Shown here: positions 42,668-51,238 of the stretch, in pieces
Numbering within the stretch: position 1 is the first letter of the stretch
How the letters are laid out: each line of letters opens with the position of its first letter
Source: Spartobacteria bacterium
Lineage (GTDB): Bacteria > Verrucomicrobiota > Verrucomicrobiia > Chthoniobacterales > UBA10450
DNA length: 64,000 bases
Direction of reading: 5' to 3'
Assembly: GCA_003167365.1 (NCBI GenBank)
Contig: PMTM01000018.1
Coordinates: forward strand, 32,745 to 96,744
Program-made: the position numbers and the translations under genes
Notes under the pieces: model-generated
What the model was told of the DNA's origin: nothing
The model's database searches: none
The model's input: only the letters and a program-made list of their open reading frames with translations

Positions 42668-43471
42668 TTAGATCGACATCTCGTCGTCAGAACCGCCTCG
42701 ATACGGACAAATTCCGCGCTTCTTCGCATTCGCGACAAAATCGAAAAATTCCCGCGCGGGCGCGCCGAGGTTCATAGTTGCCGTCTTCTCCAAGGCTTGT
42801 GAAAGATTCAGTCCGCTGGTGTAGAGCAGCTTGAACGCATTCTTGATTTCATCGCGATCTTTCGCGCTGAAGCCAGCGCGTTTTAGACCGATGGCGTTGA
42901 TTCCGAAAATGGAATTGCGTTCGGCTGCGATCGTGAACGGCGGCAAATCTTTCCCGAAAGCCGAGCTGCCTTGCACCATCACCAATCGTCCGACATGCAT
43001 GTGTTGATGAAAGGTGGATCCTCCACCGAGGAATGCTTGGTCGTCCACGATCACGTGACCGGCGAGCAGGCAATTGTTGGCAATGATCACGTTGTTCCCG
43101 ATCTCGCAGTTGTGCCCGACGTGAACTCCGACCATTAGAAAATTCTTGTCGCCAATTTTGGTCGCACTTCCTTCCGGGCTACCGCGATGAATCGTGCAGT
43201 ATTCGCGAATCACGTTCTCGTTGCCGATGTCGATCCTGGTTTTTCTTTCGGACGAAAAGCCAAGATCCTGCGGAGCGCCTCCGATGATCGCACCGTGACC
43301 GATGAAATTATCTGTGCCGATGGTCACATCACCTTCGAGGATGACGTGCGATCGAACGACCGTTTTGTCGCCGATCTTCACGTCAGGTCCGACCACAGAG
43401 TACGGTCCGATTTCAACATCGGCGCCGATTTGCGCGGCAGAATCAACAATCGTAGTTGAATGAATCTTCAC
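42668..43471 (-). CDS. LpxA-family acyltransferase, second copy
   Basis: A 267-residue left-handed beta-helix protein with the LpxA domain order: hexapeptide repeats (about 1-190), the catalytic-type His in VGVHVGHNCEIGN, the FHQHMHVGRLVMVQGSS region where the family usually has AVHQFCRIG, and the C-terminal ACP-binding helices (GLKRAGFSAKDRDEIKNAFKLLY pattern). It differs from the lpxA at 22.4 kb in the HQF motif (here FHQHMH). It may use another acyl length or nucleotide sugar, for example a GlcNAc3N-type donor, or be a housekeeping duplicate. Its start overlaps the radC stop by 4 bases. Function is inferred. Confidence 0.85.
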   Translation of the reverse strand: MKIHSTTIVDSAAQIGADVEIGPYSVVGPDVKIGDKTVVRSHVILEGDVTIGTDNFIGHGAIIGGAPQDLGFSSERKTRIDIGNENVIREYCTIHRGSPEGSATKIGDKNFLMVGVHVGHNCEIGNNVIIANNCLLAGHVIVDDQAFLGGGSTFHQHMHVGRLVMVQGSSAFGKDLPPFTIAAERNSIFGINAIGLKRAGFSAKDRDEIKNAFKLLYTSGLNLSQALEKTATMNLGAPAREFFDFVANAKKRGICPYRGGSDDEMSI

Positions 43472-44163
43472 AGCACGCCCGCCTCCTTAAAACTGAAATA
43501 GCCGGCGCCTTCCTTGGTCGGCGCGCCAATGATGATGTGATCGAGCAGCTTGATTTGCAGAAGTTCGGCCGCTTCCGCCAATCGTCTGGTCAGGCTGTGA
43601 TCGGTCTGGCTCGGGGACGAATCGCCGGAAGGATGATTGTGCACCACGATGACAGCGTAAGCCGAGGAAACGACCGCGGGGCGAAATACATCGCGCGGAT
43701 GCGCGATACTCTCGTTAACACTGCCAATCGACACTTCCTCGACGCGAATCAAGTGATAACGCGTATCGAGCAGGATGACGCGCAACGACTCTTTGTGCAG
43801 TCGACGCATCTCCGGGCCGAGCAAATCATTGACCAGTTCCGGCGAATCGATCTTTTGCTTCGACAGCGTTTCACGTGCAAGACGCTGGCCAAGTCCGAAC
43901 GCGGCGACCAATTGCACCGCTTTCGCGAAACCGATCCCGCGAGTCTTCGCCAGTTCGTCCACCGTGCAACGGCTCAGTCCGGCAAGCGATCCAAATTGCG
44001 TTAACAACTCACGCGCTACTTCCACCGCGTTTGCACCGACGACTCCCGTTCGCAGAAGAATGGCGATCAGTTCCGGATCGGTCAGCGCTGATGCGCCGTG
44101 AGCGGCGAGTTTTTCGCGCGGCCGCTCTTCCGGCGGCATCTCGCGGATTTTTAGCTGCGGCAT
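43468..44163 (-). CDS. radC: RadC/JAMM-domain protein
   Basis: About 231 residues from the ATG at 44163 (MPQLKIREMPPEERPREK); the longer frame to 44250 overlaps the upstream gene. A helix-hairpin-helix region (about 55-100, with ELAKTRGIGFAKAVQL) is followed by the MPN+/JAMM metalloprotease-like fold with the metal motif HNHPSGDSSPSQTD. RadC proteins are often called DNA repair proteins, but their biochemical role is unsettled. The stop overlaps the start of the lpxA paralogue by 4 bases, so the two are translationally coupled. The gene lies at the end of the pyrF-lplA-polyprenyl synthase run. Confidence 0.9.
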   Translation of the reverse strand: MPQLKIREMPPEERPREKLAAHGASALTDPELIAILLRTGVVGANAVEVARELLTQFGSLAGLSRCTVDELAKTRGIGFAKAVQLVAAFGLGQRLARETLSKQKIDSPELVNDLLGPEMRRLHKESLRVILLDTRYHLIRVEEVSIGSVNESIAHPRDVFRPAVVSSAYAVIVVHNHPSGDSSPSQTDHSLTRRLAEAAELLQIKLLDHIIIGAPTKEGAGYFSFKEAGVL

Positions 44164-44212
44164 TGGGGGGATGCGCGTTTGATCGACAATCGTTAGCAAA
44201 AGTTTTTCAAGA

Positions 44213-45295
44213 TCAGACGCGCAATTGGTCAAATATTTCCCGCAACGCATCGCCGAGCGAGAAAAGCGCGTCCGCGTATGGATTCGAACCCGCTTTTTCG
44301 AGCGCGTTTTGCGCTTTGCGAATCAGTTCGCTGCCGGCCGAAATCGATTCATTCAGCGCGCCGTTGGTTGCGCCGTTTTTCAAAAGCTCGGTCATTTCTT
44401 CGCATTTTTCTTCGAGCACCAATCGGCAACAACGTTCCCGCTCGAACTCCGAAGCGGATCGCAGAAAAATTAGAACGGGCAGGGTGAACTTACCTTTGCG
44501 CAAATCGGTCCCGAGCGTCTTGCCAGTCACGCTTTCGCTGCCGGCGAGATCAAGGCAATCGTCGTAAATCTGATATGCGGTGCCGATCTGCATCCCGAAA
44601 ATCTTGAACATTTCGATCACACTCGGATCAGCCTCGCTGATCGTCGCCGCCAATTCGCCCGCGGCCGAGAAGAGCGAGCCGGTTTTCATTTCCACGATTC
44701 GCAAATAATCCTCGACGCTGAGTTTTAAATCGAACCGGCGCTGGGTCTGGATCATTTCGCCCGAGCAGACCATCGTCGCGGTGCGTGCAATTGTCCGGCC
44801 GATCCCCGAGTTTTCGAAATTTGTCGACAAATTTAGCGCGTGCGCGAAAAGGCAATCGCCCAACAACACGCTGAGCGAATTTCCCCAGCGCGCGTTCAAC
44901 GTCGGTTGCCCGCGACGCCGTTCGGCTTCGTCCATGATGTCGTCGTGCACGAGCGTAGCGACGTGAATTAGCTCGACGATGACGGCAAGATCGACATGGC
45001 CGGAATTGAGTTTGCCAGTCGCACCGCCCGCCAGAAGCGCGAGAATCGGTCGCAAACGTTTTCCGCGCCCGCCAATAGCATAAGAGATATAGCCTTCGAT
45101 CGCCGGATCGAACGCGGCCGCTTGCTGCGCGATGCGTGCTTCCACCTCTTCCATCTGCGACTGGACGAGTTGCGCTACTCGCGCCAGCGGGCCGTGAGTA
45201 GGAGCGATTGCCGCGGAGCGTGCAAAAACTTCCACGAAGCGAGAATGAAGGACGGCTTGCAGGTTGTCAAAGCAACACGTTCGGAGAGGCGACAA
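44213..45295 (-). CDS. Trans-polyprenyl diphosphate synthase (octaprenyl/heptaprenyl type)
   Basis: Up to 360 residues from a TTG at 45295; a GTG at 45235 (340 residues) is equally possible. It elongates farnesyl/geranylgeranyl diphosphate with IPP to make the quinone side chain. The two Asp-rich motifs are present: HDDIMDEAERRRG and YDDCLDLAG. Conserved GGRGKRLRP and EMIQTQRRFD contact IPP and the growing chain. The residue before the first DDxxD is not a bulky aromatic stop, in keeping with a long product. Chain length cannot be read from the sequence. It is the likely partner of the UbiA protein at 2.3 kb. A palindrome lies just upstream. Confidence 0.92.
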   Translation of the reverse strand: MSPLRTCCFDNLQAVLHSRFVEVFARSAAIAPTHGPLARVAQLVQSQMEEVEARIAQQAAAFDPAIEGYISYAIGGRGKRLRPILALLAGGATGKLNSGHVDLAVIVELIHVATLVHDDIMDEAERRRGQPTLNARWGNSLSVLLGDCLFAHALNLSTNFENSGIGRTIARTATMVCSGEMIQTQRRFDLKLSVEDYLRIVEMKTGSLFSAAGELAATISEADPSVIEMFKIFGMQIGTAYQIYDDCLDLAGSESVTGKTLGTDLRKGKFTLPVLIFLRSASEFERERCCRLVLEEKCEEMTELLKNGATNGALNESISAGSELIRKAQNALEKAGSNPYADALFSLGDALREIFDQLRV

Positions 45296-45309
45296 ATCTT
45301 TGCTTGCTG

Positions 45310-45345
45310 TTGTAGCGACGCTCGCCGCGGCGAGCGCTGCTACAA
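45310..45345. repeat. 36-bp palindrome C4
   Basis: A near-perfect palindrome with ends TTGTAGC and GCTACAA and a self-complementary core around GCTCGCCGCGGCGAGC. Its TGTAG...CTACA ends match the 50-bp elements at 45631 and 51189. It lies between lplA and the polyprenyl synthase start and could act as an RNA hairpin in their shared transcript. Confidence 0.7.
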
Positions 45346-45358
45346 CTGTAACGAAGCC

Positions 45359-46057
45359 TTAGCGCCTGTGTAACCAGGCGGTCGTTCCGTATTTTTCTTT
45401 TGCGATTTGATCCGCCCGATCGATCAAAATCGCGCCTAATTTCTGGCGTTTACAGTTTTCAGTCATGTGGGCGGCAAATTTGTCACCAAAATCTTCCGTT
45501 AACGCAACCTGTTGAATGCTGCCTTGTTGCAACAAACCCGCCCGCGTCCGTCGCTGCGCCGCTCCGGCAACCTTTTGCCCATTTACCAGCACATCTGCGC
45601 GAACTGGGTTTGCAAAGCAGTGACCGGCGCTGTAGCCGCGGTCGCTGACCGCGGTGCCGGTGTCAACGACACCGGCTACAGTTGCCAACTCTGCACGCTT
45701 CCCGCTGGCCACGAGCGCGCATCGAATGCCTTCGTGAATCGCGGCGTAGATCGACATCGACGAATTGGCGAAGGACGAATCGTGCGCCGGGATGACCAGC
45801 GAATAAGTCAGATCGTCGCCGTGAAGCACAACCCCGCCGCCGGTCCAGCGACGCACCAGGTCTCGCTCCGATTGGTGCGGCGCGACGTCGACATACCGCC
45901 CAAAATATCCGAAAGAAAGCGCGGCATGGTCCCATCGATAAAACCGAAGGGACGGAACTTTCGCGGATTCGAGCAGCGACTCGTCGATCGCCATGTTCAT
46001 CGCTGCCGAACGCGGCATGCCGTCGTGATAAACCTCCAGCGCGGCGAAGATCGACAT
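45359..46057 (-). CDS. Lipoate-protein ligase A-like, with an in-frame palindromic insert
   Basis: A 232-residue protein of the LplA/BPL fold, attaching lipoate or octanoate to lipoyl domains of 2-oxoacid dehydrogenases. It shows RRWTGGGVVLHGDDLTYSL, the binding loop typical of LplA/LipM, CFANPVRADVLV and the catalytic Lys in NGQKVAGAAQRRT. Between AELA and CFANPV the family normally has a short loop. Here a block (about VAGVVDTGTAVSDRGYSAGH) is encoded by a 50-bp palindromic element (45631-45680), in frame. The start is 10 bases after the pyrF stop on the same strand. No separate C-terminal domain is present, so it may be an LipM/LplA-type octanoyltransferase. Confidence 0.85.
   Translation of the reverse strand: MSIFAALEVYHDGMPRSAAMNMAIDESLLESAKVPSLRFYRWDHAALSFGYFGRYVDVAPHQSERDLVRRWTGGGVVLHGDDLTYSLVIPAHDSSFANSSMSIYAAIHEGIRCALVASGKRAELATVAGVVDTGTAVSDRGYSAGHCFANPVRADVLVNGQKVAGAAQRRTRAGLLQQGSIQQVALTEDFGDKFAAHMTENCKRQKLGAILIDRADQIAKEKYGTTAWLHRR
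45631..45680. repeat. 50-bp palindromic element C1 inside the lplA-like gene
   Basis: Ends TGTAGCCG and CGGCTACA pair, with two inner stems (GCGGTC/GACCGC and GGTGTC/GACACC). It matches the copy at 51189-51238 at 44 of 50 positions by eye. The lplA frame stays open across it. Confidence 0.85.
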
Positions 46058-46067
46058 GTGAACTTCG

Positions 46068-46769
46068 TTAGCGCTCGAGCTCGTCCAAAATCTTTACCAC
46101 CACCTGGCGCGGATTCGCGTGCGCGGTGATCGGCCGGCCAATCACCAAATAGTCCGCCCCGGCGTCGAACGCTTCGCGCGGAGTCATAAACCGTTTTTGA
46201 TCGCCCGCGTCCGACCAACTTGGACGAACGCCGGGTGTCACGATTTTGATATTGTCGCCAAATTCGTCGCGCAAAGTTCTCGCTTCAAAAGGACTTGCCA
46301 CGAGTCCGCCGATTCCAGCCTCTTGGCCGAGGCGTGCCAGTCGCAGAACGTGGTCGTTGATTCTTTCCGAGACTCCAACTTGGTGAAGCGCTTCTTCAGT
46401 CAGACTGGTCAACACCGTCACGCCCAAGATCAACATATTAGCCGGGCGCGCAGTGGCCGCCGCGCGCAGCATCGCTTCGCCGCCGCTCAGATGAATCGTA
46501 AGCATTTGCACGCCGAGAGAAGCGGCAGACTCCACTGCGCGCGCCACGGTGTTCGGGATGTCGTGCAACTTTAGATCGAGAAAAACTTTCGCGCCCGTTG
46601 CTAGTATTTCGCGGACGGCTTCCGGCCCGGCCACCGTGTAAAGTTGGAGCCCGATTTTAAAGAATGAAATCTCCGGCGCGAGTTGCTTGACCAAGTCGAG
46701 CGCCTCGGCTTTCGCCGGGACATCAAGCGCGACGATAATCTTGTCGCGAGCGTCGGACCGAGAATTCAT
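46068..46769 (-). CDS. pyrF: Orotidine 5'-phosphate decarboxylase
   Basis: A 233-residue TIM-barrel enzyme forming UMP from OMP. The catalytic DLKLHDIPNT (Lys67, with Asp65 and Asp70) and the phosphate-binding TPGVRPSWSDAGDQKR are intact, and the closing QADYLVIGRPIT-like strand is present as GADYLVIGRPIT. Length is that of the group I bacterial enzymes (230-245). It heads the minus-strand run pyrF-lplA-polyprenyl synthase-radC-lpxA paralogue. The divergent ispE start is only 38 bases away, so the promoters must overlap. The second pyrimidine gene, pyrE, is at 51.2 kb. Confidence 0.95.
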   Translation of the reverse strand: MNSRSDARDKIIVALDVPAKAEALDLVKQLAPEISFFKIGLQLYTVAGPEAVREILATGAKVFLDLKLHDIPNTVARAVESAASLGVQMLTIHLSGGEAMLRAAATARPANMLILGVTVLTSLTEEALHQVGVSERINDHVLRLARLGQEAGIGGLVASPFEARTLRDEFGDNIKIVTPGVRPSWSDAGDQKRFMTPREAFDAGADYLVIGRPITAHANPRQVVVKILDELER

Positions 46770-46807
46770 CCTGTTCTTCTTCGGTTTTGCTGAACAAATT
46801 GCAAGTT

Positions 46808-47638
46808 ATGCAAGTTTTCGCGCCGGCGAAGATCAATCTTTCGCTAAGGATTTTGAGCCACCGTGACGATGGTTTTCACGAAATCGAAAGCTTCATCACG
46901 CCGATCTCATTGTGCGATGAGATAACGATCGACAAGAAAGCAGGGCAGGGGATTGATTTCCGCTGCGACGATTCCTCGGTTCCGCAAGGCGAAGAGAATC
47001 TCGTGGTGCGCTCGGCGAACGCATTTTTCAAAGCCACGAAATTGAAGCCGTCCGCCTCGATCGAGTTAAAAAAGAAGATTCCGCACGGCGCCGGCTTGGG
47101 TGGAGGGAGCAGCGATGCGGCGACGACATTGCTTGCGCTCAATCAGCTCTTCGAAACGAATTTGCCGCGCGAAGCATTGGCGAAACTTGCAGCGGAAATC
47201 GGATCGGATGTTCCGTTCTTTCTTTTCGAATCGGCTGCGCTTTGTCGCGGACGGGGCGAACTCGTGGTTCCAGAAAAACTACGAGACCAATTGTCGATCT
47301 TGTTATTGAAGCCGGAGTTCGGGGTGTCGACCGCTTCCGCTTACAAGCGCTGGGAGGATTCACGGGAGATTCCCGGAGTGAATTACGCCGCGCAGGAATT
47401 TCGGGGACATCGTTTCGTCAACGACTTGGAACGTCCGGTATTCGAAAAATTTGTCTTTCTCGCGCAAATGAAAACGTGGTTGCTCAAACAGCCGGAGGTG
47501 GGCGCTGCGCTGCTTTCCGGCTCGGGGTCGACGGTATTCGCTGTGGTGCGTCCAAATGTAGATGTCGATCTTGTGGCGAAGCGGGCACGTGCTGAGTTAG
47601 ACCCGCGTCTTTGGACGTTCGCTGCGGAGACACTCTGA
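46808..47638 (+). CDS. ispE: 4-diphosphocytidyl-2-C-methyl-D-erythritol kinase
   Basis: About 276 residues from the ATG at 46808 (MQVFAPAKINLSL; a TTG at 46787 is also in frame). A GHMP-superfamily kinase of the MEP isoprenoid pathway, phosphorylating CDP-ME on its 2-hydroxyl. The motifs are PAKINLSLRILSHRDDGFHE, the ATP loop PHGAGLGGGSSDAAT, and GSGSTVFAVV near the end. Length is normal. It shows the organism makes IPP by the MEP route, feeding the polyprenyl synthase and UbiA. It is followed by palindromic element A2, which separates it from the convergent sdhB gene. Confidence 0.94.
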   Translation: MQVFAPAKINLSLRILSHRDDGFHEIESFITPISLCDEITIDKKAGQGIDFRCDDSSVPQGEENLVVRSANAFFKATKLKPSASIELKKKIPHGAGLGGGSSDAATTLLALNQLFETNLPREALAKLAAEIGSDVPFFLFESAALCRGRGELVVPEKLRDQLSILLLKPEFGVSTASAYKRWEDSREIPGVNYAAQEFRGHRFVNDLERPVFEKFVFLAQMKTWLLKQPEVGAALLSGSGSTVFAVVRPNVDVDLVAKRARAELDPRLWTFAAETL

Positions 47639-47642
47639 TGTT

Positions 47643-47736
47643 TAGGTAGGGACCGCCCTCCGGGGCGTCCGACTCGCTCTGCTACGAATGGTGATCTCGA
47701 AATTCGACGGACGGCTCGGAGAGCCGTCCCTGCCTA
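47643..47736. repeat. 94-bp inverted-repeat element A2, forms the sdhB stop codon
   Basis: Outer arms at 47643-47653 and 47726-47736 (TAGGTAGGGAC and GTCCCTGCCTA) pair at 10 of 11 positions, and each half contains its own short palindrome (e.g. GGCTCGGAGAGCC). The sdhB stop codon (minus strand TAG, 47734-47736) is the terminal triplet of the element. It lies between convergent genes and may double as a terminator. Confidence 0.75.
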
Positions 47737-48489
47737 TTCGGCCCCGCTCGTGTGCCAATTAGCACGGATGTATTCGCGATTCAGCTTCGCGATGAAGCTG
47801 GCGCTGATCTCCGCCGGGCAAACCGCTTCGCATTCGTAAGTGTTGGTGCAGTTGCCGAAACCCTCCGCGTCCATCGCGTTTACCATTTTCAAGACACGGC
47901 TGGTGCGCTCGGGATTTCCCTGGGGCAACAGCGAGAGATGCGAAACCTTGGCGGCGGTGAAAAGCATGGCGGACGCGTTGGGACACGCCGCCGCGCACGC
48001 GCCACAGCCGATGCAAGCGGCCGCTTCCATCGAAAGATCGGCATCCTGCTTCGGAATTAGAATCGAGTTTGCCTCCGGCGCGGAACCGGCGCGCGCGGAA
48101 ACGAATCCACCCGCCTGTACGATTCGATCGAGCGCGCTGCGATCGACCACCAAATCTTTGACGATGGGAAACGATCGGAGGCGAAATGGTTCGATGATGA
48201 TCTTCTGGCCGTCCCGAAATCTTCTCATGTAAAGCTCGCAGACCGCGCCGGGATGATCGCAACCATGAGCTTCGCCGTTGACGTTAAGCGAGCAGGTGCC
48301 GCAAATGCCTTCACGGCAATCGGAATCGAACGCGATGGGCGTTTCACCTTTAAGCAAAAGGCCCTCGTTCACGATATCTAGCATCTCGAGCAGCGAAGCG
48401 TCCGGCGAAATGTCGCGCGCCTCGTAATCGACCAGCTTGCCCTTCGATTGCCGGTCTTTCTGTCGCCAGATTTGCAATTTAAAATTCAT
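47734..48489 (-). CDS. sdhB: Succinate dehydrogenase/fumarate reductase iron-sulfur subunit
   Basis: A 251-residue electron-transfer subunit. An N-terminal ferredoxin domain has the [2Fe-2S] ligands in [18 protein letters not shown] and a further Cys in HGCDHPG. The C-terminal domain has [15 protein letters not shown] and a third CEAVCPAEI group for the [4Fe-4S] and [3Fe-4S] clusters. The sequence resembles the B-type enzymes of Bacteroidota and epsilonproteobacteria that use menaquinone. Its start overlaps the sdhA stop by 4 bases. The stop codon is provided by palindromic element A2. Confidence 0.94.
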   Translation of the reverse strand: MNFKLQIWRQKDRQSKGKLVDYEARDISPDASLLEMLDIVNEGLLLKGETPIAFDSDCREGICGTCSLNVNGEAHGCDHPGAVCELYMRRFRDGQKIIIEPFRLRSFPIVKDLVVDRSALDRIVQAGGFVSARAGSAPEANSILIPKQDADLSMEAAACIGCGACAAACPNASAMLFTAAKVSHLSLLPQGNPERTSRVLKMVNAMDAEGFGNCTNTYECEAVCPAEISASFIAKLNREYIRANWHTSGAE

Positions 48490-50414
48490 TTATAACTTCG
48501 CTGGGTAAGGTGCACGGTTTCAAAATGAAGCGGTTCGCGATGCAATTTCGGGGCTGCGATCTGGCCGTTGCCTTGAAATTCCCAGGCGAAGACTGAGGCA
48601 AATTTGTCGTCGTCGCGCACCGCTTCGCCTTCGGGCGTTTGATGTTCCTCGCGGAAATGTCCACCGCACGATTCGTCGCGTTCGAGGGCGTCGAGGCACA
48701 TCAGCTCGGCGAAATCGAGGAAATCGGCGACGCGTCCGGCGCGCTCCAGCGATTGATTGAAGTCTGCGCTGTTGCCCGGGATGCGCACGTTGTTCCAAAA
48801 TTCTTCGCGGAGTTCGGGGATTTTGCCGAGCGCTTCGCGGAGGCCGTTTGCGTTCCGAGCCATTCCACATTTGTCCCAAAGAAGCGTTCCGAGCTCGCGG
48901 TGGATGGAATCGAGCGAGCGTTTGCCATTCACTCTGAGGAGCCGGTCGATTTTGGCGCGTACGTCGCTCTCCGCTTTTTTGAATTCCGGGTGATCGACCG
49001 ACGGCCGTTTGCCGGTTTGACCGGCGAGATAATTTGGGAGGGTGTAAGGCAGAACGAAGTAGCCGTCGGCCAGGCCTTGCATGAGCGCGCTAGCGCCGAG
49101 CCGGTTCGCGCCGTGATCGGAGAAGTTTGCCTCGCCGATGACGTGCAGGCCGGGAATGTTGCTCATCAAATTGTAATCGACCCACAGTCCGCCCATCGTG
49201 TAATGCACCGCCGGATAAATTCGCATCGGCGTCTGGTAAGCGTCTTCGCCGGTGATCTTATCGTAAATCTCGAACAAATTTCCGTAACGCTCGCGAATCG
49301 TGTTTTCACCGAGCCGTTTGATCGCTTCGGCAAAATCGAGATAAACACCGCGCCCGCCCGGGCCGACACCGCGGCCTTCGTCGCAGACTTCCTTGGCGCT
49401 ACGCGATGAGACGTCGCGGGGCGCGAGGTTTCCGTAGCTCGGATACTTCCGCTCGAGATAATAGTCGCGCGTCGCCTCCGGAATTTCTTTCGGCGACTTG
49501 CCGCAATCTTCTTTGCGCTTCGGAACCCAAACCCGTCCGTCGTTGCGCAACGATTCGGACATCAACGTGAGCTTCGATTGATAATCGCCGCTTTGCGGGA
49601 TGCATGTGGGATGGATTTGCGTGAAACATGGGTTGGCAAAGAGCGCACCCTTTTTGTAGGCGCGATAAGTGGCCGTGACATTGCAGCCGCGCGCGTTGGT
49701 CGAGAGATAGAAGACGTTTCCGTAGCCGCCGGTGGCGAGGACCACGGCGTCTGCGGCATACTTGTCGATCTTACCGGTGCGCAAATCGCGCGTAATAATT
49801 CCTTTGGCGTGATCGTCCACAATCACGAGGTCGAGCATCTCGGTTTGCGGAAACATCTGTACCGTGCCGGCGGCGATCTGGCGACAAAGCGCTTGGTAAC
49901 AGCCGAGCAACAATTGTTGGCCGGTTTGGCCGCGCGCATAAAACGTTCGTGAAACTTGTGCGCCGCCAAACGAGCGATTGGCCAGAAGTCCGCCGTACTC
50001 CCGCGCGAACGGCACGCCCTGTTCGACGCACTGATCGATGATCAAATTGCTGACTTCGGCCAGGCGATAGACATTTGCTTCGCGCGAACGGAAATCGCCG
50101 CCTTTGATCGTGTCGTAAAACAAACGGTAAACGCTGTCGCCGTCGTTCTGATAATTTTTTGCGGCGTTGATTCCACCTTGCGCCGCGATCGAGTGCGCGC
50201 GCCGTGGCGAATCCTGAAAGCAAAAACATTTCACGCGATAGCCGAGCTCGCCGAGCGTGGCCGCGGCCGATCCCCCGGCGAGTCCGCTGCCGACAATGAT
50301 GACCTCAAACTTCCTGCGATTGTTCGGACTGACGAGGCGCGAATGATCGCGATGGCTCTGCCATTTCTGGGCGAGCGGACCGGACGGAACTCTGGAGTCG
50401 AGCGTGCCGATCAT
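48486..50414 (-). CDS. sdhA: Succinate dehydrogenase/fumarate reductase flavoprotein subunit
   Basis: A 642-residue catalytic subunit oxidising succinate to fumarate. The FAD-binding [14 protein letters not shown] is at about 38-52, the flavinylation region is [14 protein letters not shown], and the active-site [10 protein letters not shown], the substrate-binding R-rich GLWVDYN and [19 protein letters not shown] are all present. The C-terminal helical domain (about 510-642) is complete. It follows B-type SdhA. Both its ends overlap neighbours by 4 bases (sdhC before, sdhB after), so the trio is one coupled operon. The long N-terminal lead (about 35 residues before the Rossmann motif) is slightly longer than usual. 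Confidence 0.95.
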   Translation of the reverse strand: MIGTLDSRVPSGPLAQKWQSHRDHSRLVSPNNRRKFEVIIVGSGLAGGSAAATLGELGYRVKCFCFQDSPRRAHSIAAQGGINAAKNYQNDGDSVYRLFYDTIKGGDFRSREANVYRLAEVSNLIIDQCVEQGVPFAREYGGLLANRSFGGAQVSRTFYARGQTGQQLLLGCYQALCRQIAAGTVQMFPQTEMLDLVIVDDHAKGIITRDLRTGKIDKYAADAVVLATGGYGNVFYLSTNARGCNVTATYRAYKKGALFANPCFTQIHPTCIPQSGDYQSKLTLMSESLRNDGRVWVPKRKEDCGKSPKEIPEATRDYYLERKYPSYGNLAPRDVSSRSAKEVCDEGRGVGPGGRGVYLDFAEAIKRLGENTIRERYGNLFEIYDKITGEDAYQTPMRIYPAVHYTMGGLWVDYNLMSNIPGLHVIGEANFSDHGANRLGASALMQGLADGYFVLPYTLPNYLAGQTGKRPSVDHPEFKKAESDVRAKIDRLLRVNGKRSLDSIHRELGTLLWDKCGMARNANGLREALGKIPELREEFWNNVRIPGNSADFNQSLERAGRVADFLDFAELMCLDALERDESCGGHFREEHQTPEGEAVRDDDKFASVFAWEFQGNGQIAAPKLHREPLHFETVHLTQRSYK

Positions 50415-51124
50415 AGTTGCTGCGCCGGTTTGATCAGTCCGAGCAAAATCGCGACCGGGATCGAGGCGTAACCAATGAAAAGCAGCCAGGCGAAGATGCG
50501 GCCCCCGAGAGCGAGCCGTGGTTCCAGCTTCTTGTTATTCAGACCGAGCGATTGAAAAAAGCTCGACGATCCGTGACTCAAGTGCAGAAAAAGCAGGAAC
50601 AGCGCGAAAACATAAAAGCCCGAGACGACATAATTTTGGAATCCGTAAACCATCATCGAGTAAACATCGTAGCGATTGAGTGGATCGAGTTTGAGCAATC
50701 CGAAACGCGGATCGGTTTTTCGGAAGGTGAAATGGGCGAGATGATAAATGATGAATGCGAGCACGATTAATCCGCTCATCACCATGTGACGCGAGGCGAA
50801 GGTGGCCTTCACGTTTTCCTTGTCGATGTATGACTTTGGGCGCGCGCGCCGATTAGCAATCGCCAGGCGAATGGTCACGTAAATGTGAACGATAACGGTT
50901 GCGAGCAGGAAGATTCGAATCGCCCAAAGAAGCGGTCCAAGCTCGCGCAGATGTTCGGAGTAACTGTTGATCCAATCGGGGCCGAGAAAAATTTGGAGAT
51001 TACCGAGCAGATGTCCGACAACGAAAAGAATTAGAATGATGCCGGTGATCGCGACGATCATTTTTCTCCCGATCGATGAGCTGTAGAAGGCGGAGATGGC
51101 GTTCACAATTTGGTCGCCGCGCAA
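50411..51124 (-). CDS. sdhC: Succinate dehydrogenase cytochrome b subunit (B type)
   Basis: A 237-residue membrane anchor with five hydrophobic helices (about 20-42, 63-90, 112-135, 155-185, 205-232). Several conserved His in or near the helices ([29 protein letters not shown]) are candidates for two b-type hemes, as in the single-subunit B-type anchors with di-heme quinone reduction. No sdhD gene follows, as expected for this type. It starts the sdhCAB operon; the stop overlaps sdhA by 4 bases. The 109-base gap to pyrE holds palindromic element C2. Confidence 0.92.
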   Translation of the reverse strand: MRGDQIVNAISAFYSSSIGRKMIVAITGIILILFVVGHLLGNLQIFLGPDWINSYSEHLRELGPLLWAIRIFLLATVIVHIYVTIRLAIANRRARPKSYIDKENVKATFASRHMVMSGLIVLAFIIYHLAHFTFRKTDPRFGLLKLDPLNRYDVYSMMVYGFQNYVVSGFYVFALFLLFLHLSHGSSSFFQSLGLNNKKLEPRLALGGRIFAWLLFIGYASIPVAILLGLIKPAQQL

Positions 51125-51188
51125 TGCCGCGACGTAATTGAGAGTATAAATGCAGCTTCGACCGTCAAGATGTCGCTTATTCCTGGGT

Positions 51189-51238
51189 TGTAGACGCGGT
51201 CGGTGACCGCGGGGCCGGTATCAGCGACGCCGGCTACA
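51189..51238. repeat. 50-bp palindromic element C2, forms the pyrE stop codon
   Basis: A second copy of the element in the lplA-like gene (44 of 50 positions identical by eye). The pyrE stop codon TAG (minus strand, 51234-51236) lies inside the TGTAG end. It separates pyrE from sdhC. Confidence 0.85.
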
